Below are positions 54,164-62,949 of a stretch of 64,000 bases of DNA, piece by piece. A program made the translations under genes and the position numbers. The notes below the pieces were generated by a model, which saw only the letters and a program-made list of their open reading frames with translations, was not told where the DNA came from and searched no databases. Each line of letters opens with the position of its first letter. Positions within the stretch are counted from its first letter, which is position 1. Source of the DNA: Rossellomorea sp. BNER (GTDB taxonomy: Bacteria; Bacillota; Bacilli; Bacillales; Bacillaceae_B); the NCBI GenBank assembly GCA_024213275.1, contig JANAVG010000003.1, positions 351,637-415,636 on the forward strand, given 5' to 3'.

Positions 54164-55153
54164 TTAACTTGTTAAAAATATTTTACCGATAGTACTCTTG
54201 TTAGACTCAGCAATACGAACAGCCTCCTGTACTTCTAGTAGGTCGAATTGAGAACCTGGCTCCATAAGTGTCAATTTCTTATCCATTATAAAAGTGATTA
54301 ATCGGTTAAAGGTTTCATGCCAAACCTTAACAGGAACTTGTTGATTCCAATGTCGCAAATGAAACATTTTAATATGCACTTTGGTTCTTTGTGAAATGTC
54401 TGCCCAATTGATAGGTACACCAGATAGAAGCCCAATGGTTAATAAAATTCCGTTCGGTTGAACACAAGTTGCTAACTCTGAACCAGCCGATCCGCCTATA
54501 GAATCAACAGCTGCATTGGCTCCACGTCCATTTGTTAATTCCCAAACTGCTGAATGTAATGAAGTAACTGATGTATCGATGACTTGCGAAGCCCCAAGTT
54601 GCAATAGTTCTTTGGTATAAAGCTGATTCCTTGTTACAGCAATCAGCTTAAAACCGAGAATCTTGGATAATTGGGCGAGGATACGACCGATAGAAGAGCC
54701 ACAAGCATTTACAAGTAATACATCATCTGGTTTTAATGCTAGTACTTCTTTACAAATCAACCAAGCCGTGATTGGATTTATATATAGCTGGGCAGCAGTA
54801 AAATCATCAATAGATTGAGGGATAGGAATGACGAGATCTGCAGATGTATGAACGTATTCTTGCCAAGTCCCTTCCCCTCGCAATGGTAGAACACGCTTTC
54901 CAATAAGCTCTTTGGAAACGGAAGGACCAACGTCTTCTACAATCCCCACTCCCTCGTAACCTGGAATGGTAGGGAGAGAAATTCTGTGGGAGTATGCCCC
55001 ATGAATAGGGATCAAGTCAGAGGGATTAATAGGACGAGTAGTCATTCGAACTAGGACCTCTCCATTCTGAGGCAGGTGAATCCTTTTATTTTCAATTTTT
55101 AAAACATCATAAGGTATACCGAACTCATAAAATTTAATACATTTTGCTTCCAA
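54164..55153 (-). CDS. Zinc-independent MDR oxidoreductase (quinone reductase/enoyl reductase-like)
   Basis: The protein of about 330 residues has the MDR layout: CIKFYEFGIPYDVLKIENKR, PINPSDLIPIHG, IPGYEGVGIVEDVGPSVSKE, and the NADPH motif VLLVNACGSSIGRILAQLSK (AxGxxxG-type). Structural zinc Cys are absent, fitting the quinone-oxidoreductase/MECR branch. TTG 55153, about 11 nt after AAAGGGGA, gives the normal N-terminus; a longer frame from 55246 overlaps the methyltransferase gene and adds residues without family support. Substrate unknown. Co-oriented with the methyltransferase gene. Confidence 0.83.
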   Translation of the reverse strand: MEAKCIKFYEFGIPYDVLKIENKRIHLPQNGEVLVRMTTRPINPSDLIPIHGAYSHRISLPTIPGYEGVGIVEDVGPSVSKELIGKRVLPLRGEGTWQEYVHTSADLVIPIPQSIDDFTAAQLYINPITAWLICKEVLALKPDDVLLVNACGSSIGRILAQLSKILGFKLIAVTRNQLYTKELLQLGASQVIDTSVTSLHSAVWELTNGRGANAAVDSIGGSAGSELATCVQPNGILLTIGLLSGVPINWADISQRTKVHIKMFHLRHWNQQVPVKVWHETFNRLITFIMDKKLTLMEPGSQFDLLEVQEAVRIAESNKSTIGKIFLTS

Positions 55154-55226
55154 AATAAATAAGTCCCCTTTATAACCGACTGTAGTTGATCTTCCATAAA
55201 CACCCAGGTAACTGATAAACTCATGA

Positions 55227-55784
55227 TTAGGGCTTAATCGCATCAAGTATTAGCGAAGGAGCAACAAGTTTATCCCCTTGATTTCTAGGGTCATATCGTT
55301 TCGAACGAAAAATAACCCCGTCTTTTCCATCCCATTCATTGTAATGAAAATGGCCGTTCTCATCACAATATTCAAGTAATACAACCTTAAATCCAGCTGT
55401 TTCAAATATTTCAGACAATGTTTTATGATTATAAACGATTTTATGACTTGCAGCAGGATGATCCTTAGGTCCAGGTCCACCTATTTTAACGATATTTTGA
55501 TAAACTTCATCTGGAAAAAAGGCATCTGGCACAGCACAACGAATATAGCCAGAGGATGTTAAATATTTATAACAAATTTTTGCCGCTTCAATTCCTTCTT
55601 CATTCGTTAGATGCTCCCATACATGTTCTGCTAAAATAGCTGAAATAGAGTCATGATCAAATTTAATTTTCCACGTTTTCTCTTTTAATAAATGGAGCTC
55701 GTCTTCTTGCGTATGGATCCAGCCAGGATTGTTATTATATTCGCCTGCTCCGATAACTAGTTTTATGTCATTTTTTATAACCAA
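55227..55784 (-). CDS. SAM-dependent methyltransferase-like protein
   Basis: The protein of about 185 residues has a compact Rossmann methyltransferase pattern: IKLVIGAGEYNNNPGWIHTQ (glycine-rich motif I), then FDHDSISAILAEHVWEHLTN (typical acceptor motif AEHVWEHL) and YKYLTSSGYIRCAVPDAFFP. TTG 55784 follows AGAGGTG by 7 nt, better than the ATG at 55814, which lacks a ribosome site. Substrate unknown. Given the nearby arsenic genes an arsenical substrate is conceivable, but the ArsM Cys motif is absent. Confidence 0.78.
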   Translation of the reverse strand: MVIKNDIKLVIGAGEYNNNPGWIHTQEDELHLLKEKTWKIKFDHDSISAILAEHVWEHLTNEEGIEAAKICYKYLTSSGYIRCAVPDAFFPDEVYQNIVKIGGPGPKDHPAASHKIVYNHKTLSEIFETAGFKVVLLEYCDENGHFHYNEWDGKDGVIFRSKRYDPRNQGDKLVAPSLILDAIKP

Positions 55785-55857
55785 CCTGTTCACCTCTGGG
55801 AAATTTTTCAGCATACCCTAAATTTCTAATAACAAAAGTTAATATGAAGAGTAAGGA

Positions 55858-56553
55858 TTATTTCTGTAATTCATTTACGGTTATAAATCGGTATCCTTTT
55901 TCAGATAAAGATTCTAATATTCCTTCAATCACCTTTAGTTTATCCCCGGTATCATCATACATGGGATGTAATAAAATGATTGAGCCAGGTTTGATATTTT
56001 CATTTACATAATCGATTTGATCCTGAACGGAGGTATAATAGCTGTCTGGTTCAAGATTCCATGTAATCGTATCAATTTGGTGTTTGTTTAAATAGTAGGG
56101 TAAGCCAATAAACTTCTTTCCATTGGGTGGACGGAAGTCAATTTCTCCTTTAAAACCCGTTTTACGAATTAATGTGTTGGTCTTTTCAATTTCCTGTTTA
56201 ATAAAGGAAGGTTTCTTTAAAATCATCCGCTCATGAGAATACGTATGATTACCAATTTGGTGTCCGGCACCAGCAATTTTTTTCCCTTCATTAAGGTTCT
56301 TCTGAAGTTCATTACCAATTAAGAAAAAGGTTGCCTTAGCATTGTATCGATCCAGTAGGGATAAAATTTGGTCTACATGATCAGAAGGTCCATCGTCAAA
56401 AGTTAACGCGACCACTTTTTCATCTGTTTCGACCTGACTAGTTATTCCTCCAAAAAATTGATAGGTTCGTGAATTCATTAATTTGTAGGAACTAAATAAT
56501 AATATGATAAATGCTAGCAATACGATACTTGTTATAACTATTCTTTTTTTCAT
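55858..56553 (-). CDS. Polysaccharide deacetylase (NodB domain), membrane-anchored
   Basis: The 231-residue protein has an N-terminal membrane anchor (IVITSIVLLAFIILLFSSY) and an extracellular NodB domain. Its motifs are ALTFDDGPSDH (catalytic Asp and metal Asp), GNHTYSHE (metal His pair), DFRPPNGKK and ILLHPMYDD. It removes acetyl groups from peptidoglycan or another wall glycan. GAGGT precedes the ATG. It lies in a separate unit between the arsI and marR regions. Confidence 0.92.
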   Translation of the reverse strand: MKKRIVITSIVLLAFIILLFSSYKLMNSRTYQFFGGITSQVETDEKVVALTFDDGPSDHVDQILSLLDRYNAKATFFLIGNELQKNLNEGKKIAGAGHQIGNHTYSHERMILKKPSFIKQEIEKTNTLIRKTGFKGEIDFRPPNGKKFIGLPYYLNKHQIDTITWNLEPDSYYTSVQDQIDYVNENIKPGSIILLHPMYDDTGDKLKVIEGILESLSEKGYRFITVNELQK

Positions 56554-56661
56554 AAGTTTACCTCTAAGGAATCAGTTTATTTTGATCAACCTTGATTATA
56601 TCAAAATAAACATAATGATAGGGGGACAAGAATGAACCGACTAAAGATATTGCATTAATAC

Positions 56662-56691
56662 TTGTAAAGTGCAAATAAATAAAGGTATAAT
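56662..56691 (+). promoter_or_regulatory. MarR-type palindrome, site 3, overlapping the marR operon promoter
   Basis: TTGTAAAGTGCAA (56662-56674) contains the -35 TTGTAA; TATAAT follows at 56686 with an 18-nt spacer. This is the promoter of the 69-residue gene and marR, so a bound MarR dimer would block the polymerase: autoregulation. Confidence 0.7.
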
Positions 56692-56725
56692 AATGGTAAG
56701 AAGTAACAAAGGAGGAGGTCTGAAT

Positions 56726-56935
56726 ATGACAGTTAATAATTCGGGTAATCTCTCAGTCGAATATTTTATTAGCTATATGAATTTGCTTAGAAATGCTCTG
56801 GGGCTGACAATAGAGGGAAGTAAAAACCATTTGTTGCAAATATTTTTTAACGAAGATCCTAAATCAAGAGGATTGGTGACATATAGAAATTTTTTAGAGG
56901 CTTGTAATCGTGTCAATAGAGACAGGGAGGAATAA
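56726..56935 (+). CDS. Unknown 69-residue protein upstream of marR
   Basis: MTVNNSGNLSVEYFISYMNL leads to LTIEGSKNHLLQIFFNEDPK and ends EACNRVNRDREE. It is soluble and mostly helical; not recognised. AAAGGAGGAGGT lies 7 nt before ATG 56726. It ends 3 nt before the marR start, so the two genes are translationally coupled. Confidence 0.65.
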   Translation: MTVNNSGNLSVEYFISYMNLLRNALGLTIEGSKNHLLQIFFNEDPKSRGLVTYRNFLEACNRVNRDREE

Positions 56936-56938
56936 ATA

Positions 56939-57385
56939 TTGGAATCACCAAGAGAATTGTTACAAGTAATGATGCGTAGATTCGGGTTATTAAATAAAAA
57001 TTGTTGTTCGATTGGGAATGTAGATATATCCCTTATTCAAAGCCATATTTTGTATGAAGTTGATCACAGGGAAAAACCCTCCATGCAGGAAATCGCTGAA
57101 ACATTAGGGGTGGATGTAACAACGTTTAGCCGTCAAATTCAAACATTAACAAAAATGGATTTATTGAAGAAAGTCCAATCTTCCAGTGACAAGCGAGTCT
57201 ACTATTTACAATTGACCACCTTGGGAAAAGCTGTTGCTGCTTCGATAGATACCCAGATGAATCAATATTTAGACGATGTTTTCTCGAATATGAACGATTT
57301 TGAGAGGGATACGGTTTTACGTTCGATTCAGTTATTAAATGAATCAATGGCGAAAAGTAGTATGTGCTGTAGACCGGTTCAATAA
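56939..57385 (+). CDS. MarR family regulator with two vicinal Cys pairs
   Basis: The 148-residue regulator has the MarR winged helix: PSMQEIAETLGVDVTTFSRQ with IQTLTKMDLLKKVQSSSDKR (wing) and YYLQLTTLGKAVAAS. Two Cys pairs stand at the ends of the chain, C22-C23 (NKNCCSIGN) and C143-C144 (SSMCCRPVQ), well placed to bind a trivalent arsenical across the dimer interface (inference). TTG 56939 follows AGGGAGGA. Downstream lies an ArsN1-type acetyltransferase gene, and its putative operator recurs before arsI. Confidence 0.88.
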   Translation: MESPRELLQVMMRRFGLLNKNCCSIGNVDISLIQSHILYEVDHREKPSMQEIAETLGVDVTTFSRQIQTLTKMDLLKKVQSSSDKRVYYLQLTTLGKAVAASIDTQMNQYLDDVFSNMNDFERDTVLRSIQLLNESMAKSSMCCRPVQ

Positions 57386-57488
57386 GGTTTACGCGCTTAA
57401 TACCTGTGGAATACAAACAATGCTGAACAGTAGAATTTTTGAAGGGAAGTAACGAAAAGGACCATTGTTATAAAGAAAGGAACCAATC

Positions 57489-57971
57489 ATGAATATTGAA
57501 GTGATCAATGAAAAACATTGGCTGAGCATAAAGGATATTTACCAATCAGGTATAAGGACAGGAAATGCAACCTTCGAAACAGCGGTACCTAACTGGGAGA
57601 ACTGGACCAAAGGAAGACTAGTACCTTGTAGTGTCGTAGGAATCAAAAACCAAAAAGTAGTAGGCTGGGCTTCTGTTAGTGAGGTATCAAGCCGTTGTGC
57701 TTACAAAGGTGTTGGTGAGGTAAGTGTATACGTTCATCCTACATTCAAAGGATTAGGAATCGGAAAAGAACTATTATCAGAAGTGATTTTCCGTTCCGAA
57801 AAAAATGGATTGTGGACATTACAAGCGAGTATTTTTCCCGAAAACAAGGGGAGTATCTCGCTCTTTCAACAAACAGGTTTTCGGAAGGTAGGTAGTAGAG
57901 AAAAAATAGGGGAACTAAATGGAACTTGGAGAGACGTTATTTTATTTGAAAGAAGGAGTAAAACTGTATAA
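57489..57971 (+). CDS. arsN1: ArsN1-type (arsinothricin/phosphinothricin) N-acetyltransferase
   Basis: The 160-residue GNAT matches the Pat/ArsN1 group: YQSGIRTGNATFETAVPNWE near the N-terminus, SSRCAYKGVGEVSVYVHPTF and acetyl-CoA loop FKGLGIGKELLSEV, then NKGSISLFQQTGFRKVGSRE. Such enzymes acetylate the alpha-amine of arsinothricin or phosphinothricin. Its position directly after a Cys-rich MarR gene and near arsRBC supports the arsenical assignment, though phosphinothricin or methionine sulfoximine remain alternatives. AAAGGAACC precedes the ATG. Confidence 0.82.
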   Translation: MNIEVINEKHWLSIKDIYQSGIRTGNATFETAVPNWENWTKGRLVPCSVVGIKNQKVVGWASVSEVSSRCAYKGVGEVSVYVHPTFKGLGIGKELLSEVIFRSEKNGLWTLQASIFPENKGSISLFQQTGFRKVGSREKIGELNGTWRDVILFERRSKTV

Positions 57972-57978
57972 GGTATAT

Positions 57979-58016
57979 GGCCAAGTCTCGTTTATTATCG
58001 AAGCTTGGTCTTTTTC
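57979..58016 (+). terminator. Rho-independent terminator after the ArsN1-type gene
   Basis: GGCCAAG pairs with CTTGGTC around a 18-nt loop, followed by TTTTT. Confidence 0.7.
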
Positions 58017-58049
58017 GGGGAGAGTGCGGACGTCGAAAATTGTCGAATG

Positions 58050-58234
58050 ACCGATATTTTCAGGAAATTGACCGATAAATAAAGAGTTTTAACCGATTTA
58101 AATGTGATCAAGACCGATTAATCAGGGAAACAGACTGATATATTTAGGATTTCTATGAAATATTGGAAATCGGCTGATGAACTTGGTCCCAGACCGATAA
58201 AATTAAAATCCAGACAGGTAAAACTAGGTTTGTC
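58050..58234. repeat. Degenerate array, period 21 bp (about 9 units)
   Basis: ACCGATA or close variants start at 58050, 58071, 58092, 58113, 58134, 58173, 58193 and 58214, exactly 21 bp apart for most steps; a degenerate unit at 58155 fills the one gap. Variants are ACCGATT, ACTGATA, GCTGATG and ACAGGTA. The remaining 14 bp of each unit are A/T-rich and not conserved. It fills the gap between the ArsN1-type gene and arsR. Function unknown. Confidence 0.8.
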
Positions 58235-58367
58235 TATAATTGGTTGTATATCTTCTACCTTTTAATGAAAATAGTAAGGAATGGAGAACAACATTTTTTA
58301 AATTCTCCATTGAACATATAAGCAAATTATTATATATTAATAAACGAATCATTTAGGAGGTGGATGG

Positions 58368-58712
58368 ATGCTTACGTCTACATTGAGTATAGAAAGGGCT
58401 GCCGTTATGCTGAAACTGCTTGGCGACAAGACACGATTGACGATGGTCAAGATCTTAGAAAATAATGATTGTTGTGTATGTGAATTCGTAGAAATTTTTA
58501 AGACCAGTCAACCAGCAATAAGCCAGCACGTTCGTAAATTGAAAGACGCTGGTTTAATCAAAGAATTTAGAAAAGGTCAGTGGGTCATTTACTCCCTTAA
58601 TAAAGAGAGTGATGTGTATCCCTTTGTACAAAGCTTGCTCGAACACCTACCTAATCAAGATGAACGATTAACAGACTTAGAAAAGCAAGGATTGAGAATT
58701 TCTTGTGACTGA
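58368..58712 (+). CDS. arsR: ArsR arsenite-responsive repressor
   Basis: The 114-residue winged-helix repressor has the metalloid motif C35-C36-x-C38 ([13 protein letters not shown]) in the DNA-recognition region, [13 protein letters not shown] before it, and [20 protein letters not shown] as recognition helix. As(III) or Sb(III) binding releases it from its operator. AGGAGGTGG precedes the ATG. It is 14 nt upstream of arsB, so it heads the arsRBC operon. The sequence before it (58235-58367) is AT-rich and probably contains the operator. Confidence 0.92.
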   Translation: MLTSTLSIERAAVMLKLLGDKTRLTMVKILENNDCCVCEFVEIFKTSQPAISQHVRKLKDAGLIKEFRKGQWVIYSLNKESDVYPFVQSLLEHLPNQDERLTDLEKQGLRISCD

Positions 58713-58726
58713 TTGGAGGAGTTCAG

Positions 58727-60025
58727 TTGTTTTCAGTTATTTTAGCTACGATTATCTTTATTGCGACACTTATCCTTGTTATTTGGCAACCTAAAGGCTT
58801 GTCGATTGGATGGTCTGCTTGTGGAGGGGCTATTCTTGCTTTGATTGTAGGAGTAGTGGACTTCCAGGATGTAATAGCCGTGACGGAAATTGTATGGAAT
58901 GCCACTTTGGCTTTCATTGCGATTATTATCATTTCCCTTATCTTAGATGAAATTGGATTCTTTGAATGGTCAGCGCTTCACATGGCGCGAGCGGCCAAAG
59001 GGAATGGAATCAAAATGTTTGTGTTTGTCTCGTTATTAGGGGCGGTTGTTGCAGCATTTTTTGCCAACGACGGAGCTGCTCTGATTCTAACACCGATCGT
59101 TCTAGCGATGGTGAGGAATTTGAATTTTGAAGAAAAAATGGTTTTTCCTTTTATTATGGCAAGTGGTTTTATCGCCGATACAACATCATTGCCACTTGTT
59201 GTAAGTAATCTAGTCAATATTGTATCTGCTGATTTCTTTGATATTGGCTTTGTAGAATATGCAACACGAATGATTATTCCAAACTTTTTCTCGTTATTCG
59301 CCAGTATTTTAGTGCTTTATTTATTTTTCAGAAAAAGTATTCCCAAGAATTACGATACCAATCAATTGAAGAAACCAGTGGAAGCGATTAAAGACCAGCG
59401 CATGTTCAAGGTTTCTTGGCTTGTACTAAGTGTTTTATTAATTGGTTATTTTATCAGTGAATTTTTAAAGGTTCCTGTTTCACTCATTGCAGGGGTTGTA
59501 GCAATCTTCTTCTTACTAATGGCAAAAAGAAGCTCTGTGGTCAATACTAAAACAGTCGTAAAAGGCGCTCCATGGGCGATTGTGTTTTTCTCCATTGGAA
59601 TGTATGTCGTTGTTTACGGATTAAGGAATGTCGGGTTAACAAATGTTTTAACAGACGTCATTCAAGTGGCGGCTGACCAAGGACTGTTCGTGGCTACTAT
59701 ATCGATGGGATTCATCGCTGCGATTCTTTCCTCTGTGATGAATAATATGCCGACCGTTATGATTGATGCATTAGCGATCATGGATACAGATACTTCTGGA
59801 GTCATAAGGGAATCACTTATCTATGCAAATGTTATTGGTTCTGACCTTGGTCCGAAGATTACTCCAATCGGGTCTCTTGCTACCCTGTTATGGCTGCACG
59901 TCCTTTCACTAAAAGGTGTGAAAATTTCGTGGGGTCAATATTTTAAAACAGGAATTGTCCTAACGATTCCAACACTACTCATTACTCTAATCGGTTTATA
60001 TATTTGGTTAATGATTATTTCTTAA
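58727..60025 (+). CDS. arsB: Arsenite efflux permease ArsB
   Basis: The 432-residue membrane protein has about 12 helices and ArsB/ion-transporter landmarks: [58 protein letters not shown] and [17 protein letters not shown] with [20 protein letters not shown]. It expels arsenite or antimonite driven by the proton gradient. It belongs to the ArsB type, not Acr3. TTG 58727 follows GGAGGAG. arsC follows after 30 nt. Confidence 0.94.
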   Translation: MFSVILATIIFIATLILVIWQPKGLSIGWSACGGAILALIVGVVDFQDVIAVTEIVWNATLAFIAIIIISLILDEIGFFEWSALHMARAAKGNGIKMFVFVSLLGAVVAAFFANDGAALILTPIVLAMVRNLNFEEKMVFPFIMASGFIADTTSLPLVVSNLVNIVSADFFDIGFVEYATRMIIPNFFSLFASILVLYLFFRKSIPKNYDTNQLKKPVEAIKDQRMFKVSWLVLSVLLIGYFISEFLKVPVSLIAGVVAIFFLLMAKRSSVVNTKTVVKGAPWAIVFFSIGMYVVVYGLRNVGLTNVLTDVIQVAADQGLFVATISMGFIAAILSSVMNNMPTVMIDALAIMDTDTSGVIRESLIYANVIGSDLGPKITPIGSLATLLWLHVLSLKGVKISWGQYFKTGIVLTIPTLLITLIGLYIWLMIIS

Positions 60026-60055
60026 ACTCATAAAAAAAAAGGAGCTCGATCCATC

Positions 60056-60475
60056 ATGGCTAAAAAAACCCTTTATTTCCTTTGCACAGGTAACTCTTGT
60101 CGTAGTCAAATGGCAGAAGGCTGGGCGAAACATCATCTAGGAGACGATTGGGATGTGAAAAGCGCTGGCATTGAAGCACATGGTTTAAACCCAAATGCTG
60201 TAAAAGCAATGAAAGAAGCAGGAGTTGATATTTCGAACCAAACTTCTGACATCATTGATCCTGAAATTTTAAACAATGCTGACTTAGTTGTGACACTTTG
60301 TGGAGATGCAGCAGACAAATGCCCAATGACTCCTCCTCATGTCAAAAGAGTGCACTGGGGTTTTGATGACCCTGCGAAAGCAGAAGGAACAGAAGAAGAA
60401 AAATGGGCGTTCTTTCAACGTGTACGTGACGAAATTAGTGACCGTATCAAGCACTTTTCTGAAACGGGGAAATAA
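60056..60475 (+). CDS. arsC: Arsenate reductase ArsC, thioredoxin-coupled
   Basis: The 139-residue enzyme has the low-molecular-weight phosphatase-like loop C10-TGNSC15-RS and the redox pair C82 and C89 ([10 protein letters not shown]), exactly as in B. subtilis and pI258 ArsC. It reduces arsenate to arsenite, which ArsB then exports; thioredoxin restores the enzyme. AAAGGAGC precedes the ATG. Last gene of the arsRBC operon; a terminator follows directly. Confidence 0.96.
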   Translation: MAKKTLYFLCTGNSCRSQMAEGWAKHHLGDDWDVKSAGIEAHGLNPNAVKAMKEAGVDISNQTSDIIDPEILNNADLVVTLCGDAADKCPMTPPHVKRVHWGFDDPAKAEGTEEEKWAFFQRVRDEISDRIKHFSETGK

Positions 60476-60477
60476 AG

Positions 60478-60535
60478 AGGGGCTGTCTGATAAGTGAATT
60501 ATTCTACTATCAGACAGCTCATTTTATTTTTTCGA
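60478..60535 (+). terminator. Rho-independent terminator of arsRBC
   Basis: GGGGCTGTCTGATA pairs with TATCAGACAGCTC over 12-13 bp, followed by ATTTTATTTTTT. A second fragment, ACGGACAGCCTTTTTTTC, follows at 60547. Confidence 0.85.
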
Positions 60536-60673
60536 TTTTCCTTTTTACGGACAGCCTTTTTTTCTTAGGTGAAAAAACCCAACTTTCTACCTATCCATTT
60601 TTGCAGGGAAATAGAAATCAATAAAGAATATATCATTGTTAGAAAATAATCCATAAAGCAAAGGGTGAATAGG

Positions 60674-61084
60674 ATGGCACTTAAAGCAGATAAGGTTTTT
60701 ATCAATTTGGCGGTCAAAGATTTGGATCAATCCATTAGTTTTTTTACTGAAATCGGTTTTGAATTCAATCCACAATTTACAGATGAAAATGCAACGTGTA
60801 TGGTAATCAATGAGAATGCTTTTGTTATGTTGTTGGTAGAAGACTTTTTTAAAACGTTTACGAAAAAGGAAATATCGGATACTACCAAAAGTACAGAAGC
60901 GATTCTTGCCATTTCAGCAGATAGTAGGGAGCAAGTTGATGAGATTGTCAATAAGGCACTAGCCGCAGGTGGTAAGGCCTCCAATGATCCCGTTGACCAT
61001 GGCTTTATGTATGGATGGAGTTTCCAGGATATTGACGGGCATCTTTGGGAGTTAATTTATATGGATGAAAGTGTGGCAAATTAG
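60674..61084 (+). CDS. VOC superfamily protein, PhnB/YaeR-like
   Basis: The 136-residue protein is a glyoxalase-like VOC unit pair: VFINLAVKDLDQSISFFTEI, NENAFVMLLVEDFFKTF and GFMYGWSFQDIDGHLWELIY. The family is widespread and often of unknown activity. The ATG at 60674 follows AAAGGGTG by 6 nt; an in-frame GTG at 60665 lies in that site. Not clearly part of the ars operon, since a terminator separates them. Confidence 0.87.
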   Translation: MALKADKVFINLAVKDLDQSISFFTEIGFEFNPQFTDENATCMVINENAFVMLLVEDFFKTFTKKEISDTTKSTEAILAISADSREQVDEIVNKALAAGGKASNDPVDHGFMYGWSFQDIDGHLWELIYMDESVAN

Positions 61085-61125
61085 GGATAACGTTCATTAA
61101 TAGAATTATAGTAAACAGGTTTCTT

Positions 61126-61163
61126 AACACCGTATTGGGATAATCCAAACGGTGTTTTTCTTG
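61126..61163 (+). terminator. Rho-independent terminator after the VOC gene
   Basis: AACACCGT pairs with ACGGTGTT with an inner TTGGGA/TCCAA extension, followed by TTTC. Confidence 0.8.
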
Positions 61164-61282
61164 CAGGATTCAACTGTGTATTTTTTCCTATTTTAACATT
61201 TTTTAAAGGGGAAGGAGAATGACTAGAGAATGTAAAAGATGGTGTATTTTTTTCGTCATTCGAACATGAGGAGGGGTTATTT

Positions 61283-62815
61283 TTGAAAAATTATAGAAGA
61301 AAAAAATTACTGATGTTAGGTTTGATCTTTAGTTTATCCATTCCAACAACAGTGTTTGGAAATGAAATCACTTCACAGTCAAGTCTTTCCGAACATCATC
61401 GAGATTTTAATCCACTTGATGCCACCAATGCTGCTAGAGTAAATGCTATTCCTAATATTAACTTGCCTTCAACAACTAATAAGGTGAAAGAAAATATCCA
61501 ATCCTCTACAAAAGGTCCCATCATAGACAAAAATAAACATCACGATCGGTTCATTCAGAAAGCCGTTCAATTTGTAGATGACATGCAAAAAGGTGACTAT
61601 CAACATGCATTGAAATCATCAACTCACGCTTTGAAAAAAGGGATTTCAGAACAATGGCTAGAAAGCTATTGGACAACGCTTCCACTCCAATTAAATAAGG
61701 GTGCTTTCATTGGGATTGGGGATGCAACGGTAGAGGAGGCGAATCGAGTTCATACAAATGTGGAAATCCAGTTGAACTTCGAACAGGGAACCGTTCCGAT
61801 GACGGTTAGACTTGAACGTTCAGGTAAAGTAGATGACTTCCTAGTCACACCTCCAATGGGCATAGATGTCATTGCAGACGATCCTTCTTATAGTAACCCG
61901 GATACCTTTACTGAAAAAGACGTGGTAATAGGAAAAGGAGATTTTGCTGTACCTGGTACACTATCGATTCCAAAAGGAAAAGGGCCATTCCCAGTAGTCG
62001 TTCTTGTTCAAGGTTCAGGTGCAAGCGACAAGGATGAAACCATCTATGCAGTAAAACCATTCCGAGATTTAGCGTACGGCCTAGCTTCAAAAGGAATTGC
62101 AGTCCTCCGTTACAATAAACGAACATTCGAACATCCAATAAAAACCATAACAGATCCCAATCATACCGTTGATAAAGAAACAACAGATGATGCCCTGCTC
62201 GCAACCCGGTTACTTGAAAAGGAGAAAAAAATCGAAGACGATCAAATTTTCATCCTCGGACATAGCCAAGGTGGCATGATGGTCCCACAAATGATCAATC
62301 AAGACCATCGACAAAATATTGCAGGTGCAATCATAATGGGTGGACCTGCACGAACGATTCAAGATGTGATTCTAGATCAATTTGATTACCTTCTTTCTAT
62401 TGGGCAGTTACCACCTGCCATGTATGAGTTTATGAAAGGACAATTTGAAATGTTAAACGATCCCAACTTCTCTGGAGAACAACCTCCTGAAGGATTTCAA
62501 TTAGGTCAGGCAGTGTTTTGGGATTCGATTAATGATATTAAAGCAGCGGAAATGGCAAAGGAACAAACTGTACCGCTTCTGATTATACAAGGGGAACGGG
62601 ATTATCAAGTCTTATCAGATACTGAAATTCCGATTTGGAAAAAGGAGCTTTCCCATCGTAACAACATAGAATATCAGCTTTATCCGAAGTTAAACCATCT
62701 TTTCACAGAAGGCGAAGGGGAGATGAGCACACCTGCGGAATATTTAATACCAGCTAATATTCCGGAATATGTAATCAATGACATTGTTGAGTGGGTGGAG
62801 TCTAAGCCAAAATAA
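61283..62815 (+). CDS. Secreted alpha/beta hydrolase with N-terminal DUF3887-like domain
   Basis: The 510-residue protein has a signal peptide (KKLLMLGLIFSLSIPTTVFG, cleavage near residue 26). A spacer follows, then a DUF3887-like domain (about residues 90-190, FVDDMQKGDYQHALKSSTHA) and an alpha/beta hydrolase (about 210-505). Nucleophile elbow is LGHSQGGMM, with the oxyanion stretch VVLVQGSGASDKDE and the catalytic His in KLNHLFTEGE. It may be an esterase acting outside the cell. TTG 61283 is chosen since GAGGAGGGG lies 7 nt upstream. Confidence 0.88.
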   Translation: MKNYRRKKLLMLGLIFSLSIPTTVFGNEITSQSSLSEHHRDFNPLDATNAARVNAIPNINLPSTTNKVKENIQSSTKGPIIDKNKHHDRFIQKAVQFVDDMQKGDYQHALKSSTHALKKGISEQWLESYWTTLPLQLNKGAFIGIGDATVEEANRVHTNVEIQLNFEQGTVPMTVRLERSGKVDDFLVTPPMGIDVIADDPSYSNPDTFTEKDVVIGKGDFAVPGTLSIPKGKGPFPVVVLVQGSGASDKDETIYAVKPFRDLAYGLASKGIAVLRYNKRTFEHPIKTITDPNHTVDKETTDDALLATRLLEKEKKIEDDQIFILGHSQGGMMVPQMINQDHRQNIAGAIIMGGPARTIQDVILDQFDYLLSIGQLPPAMYEFMKGQFEMLNDPNFSGEQPPEGFQLGQAVFWDSINDIKAAEMAKEQTVPLLIIQGERDYQVLSDTEIPIWKKELSHRNNIEYQLYPKLNHLFTEGEGEMSTPAEYLIPANIPEYVINDIVEWVESKPK

Positions 62816-62825
62816 GTTAACGAAT

Positions 62826-62858
62826 AAACCCAGGTTCTAATCAGGACCTGGGTTGTTA
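62826..62858 (+). terminator. Rho-independent terminator of the hydrolase gene
   Basis: AACCCAGGT pairs perfectly with ACCTGGGTT over 9 bp with a 10-nt loop, then GTT. Confidence 0.75.
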
Positions 62859-62949
62859 CAATTAAGAAGAAAAGAAACGCATTATATACATTAGTATAGT
62901 AGATTAATTTTCAAAGATGGAAACTTTTATTACAAGGAGGGTTAAAAGT

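Noticed and set aside
55227..55784. ArsM arsenite methyltransferase
   Set aside because: The neighbourhood is tempting, but the conserved ArsM cysteines are absent.
58048..58234. CRISPR array reading of the 21-bp periodic repeat
   Set aside because: Only 7 of 21 bp are conserved, unit and spacer are too short, and no cas genes are present.
53375..60475. A single large ars operon from arsI to arsC
   Set aside because: Three minus-strand genes and several terminators divide the region into separate units; only arsRBC and the marR unit are operons.
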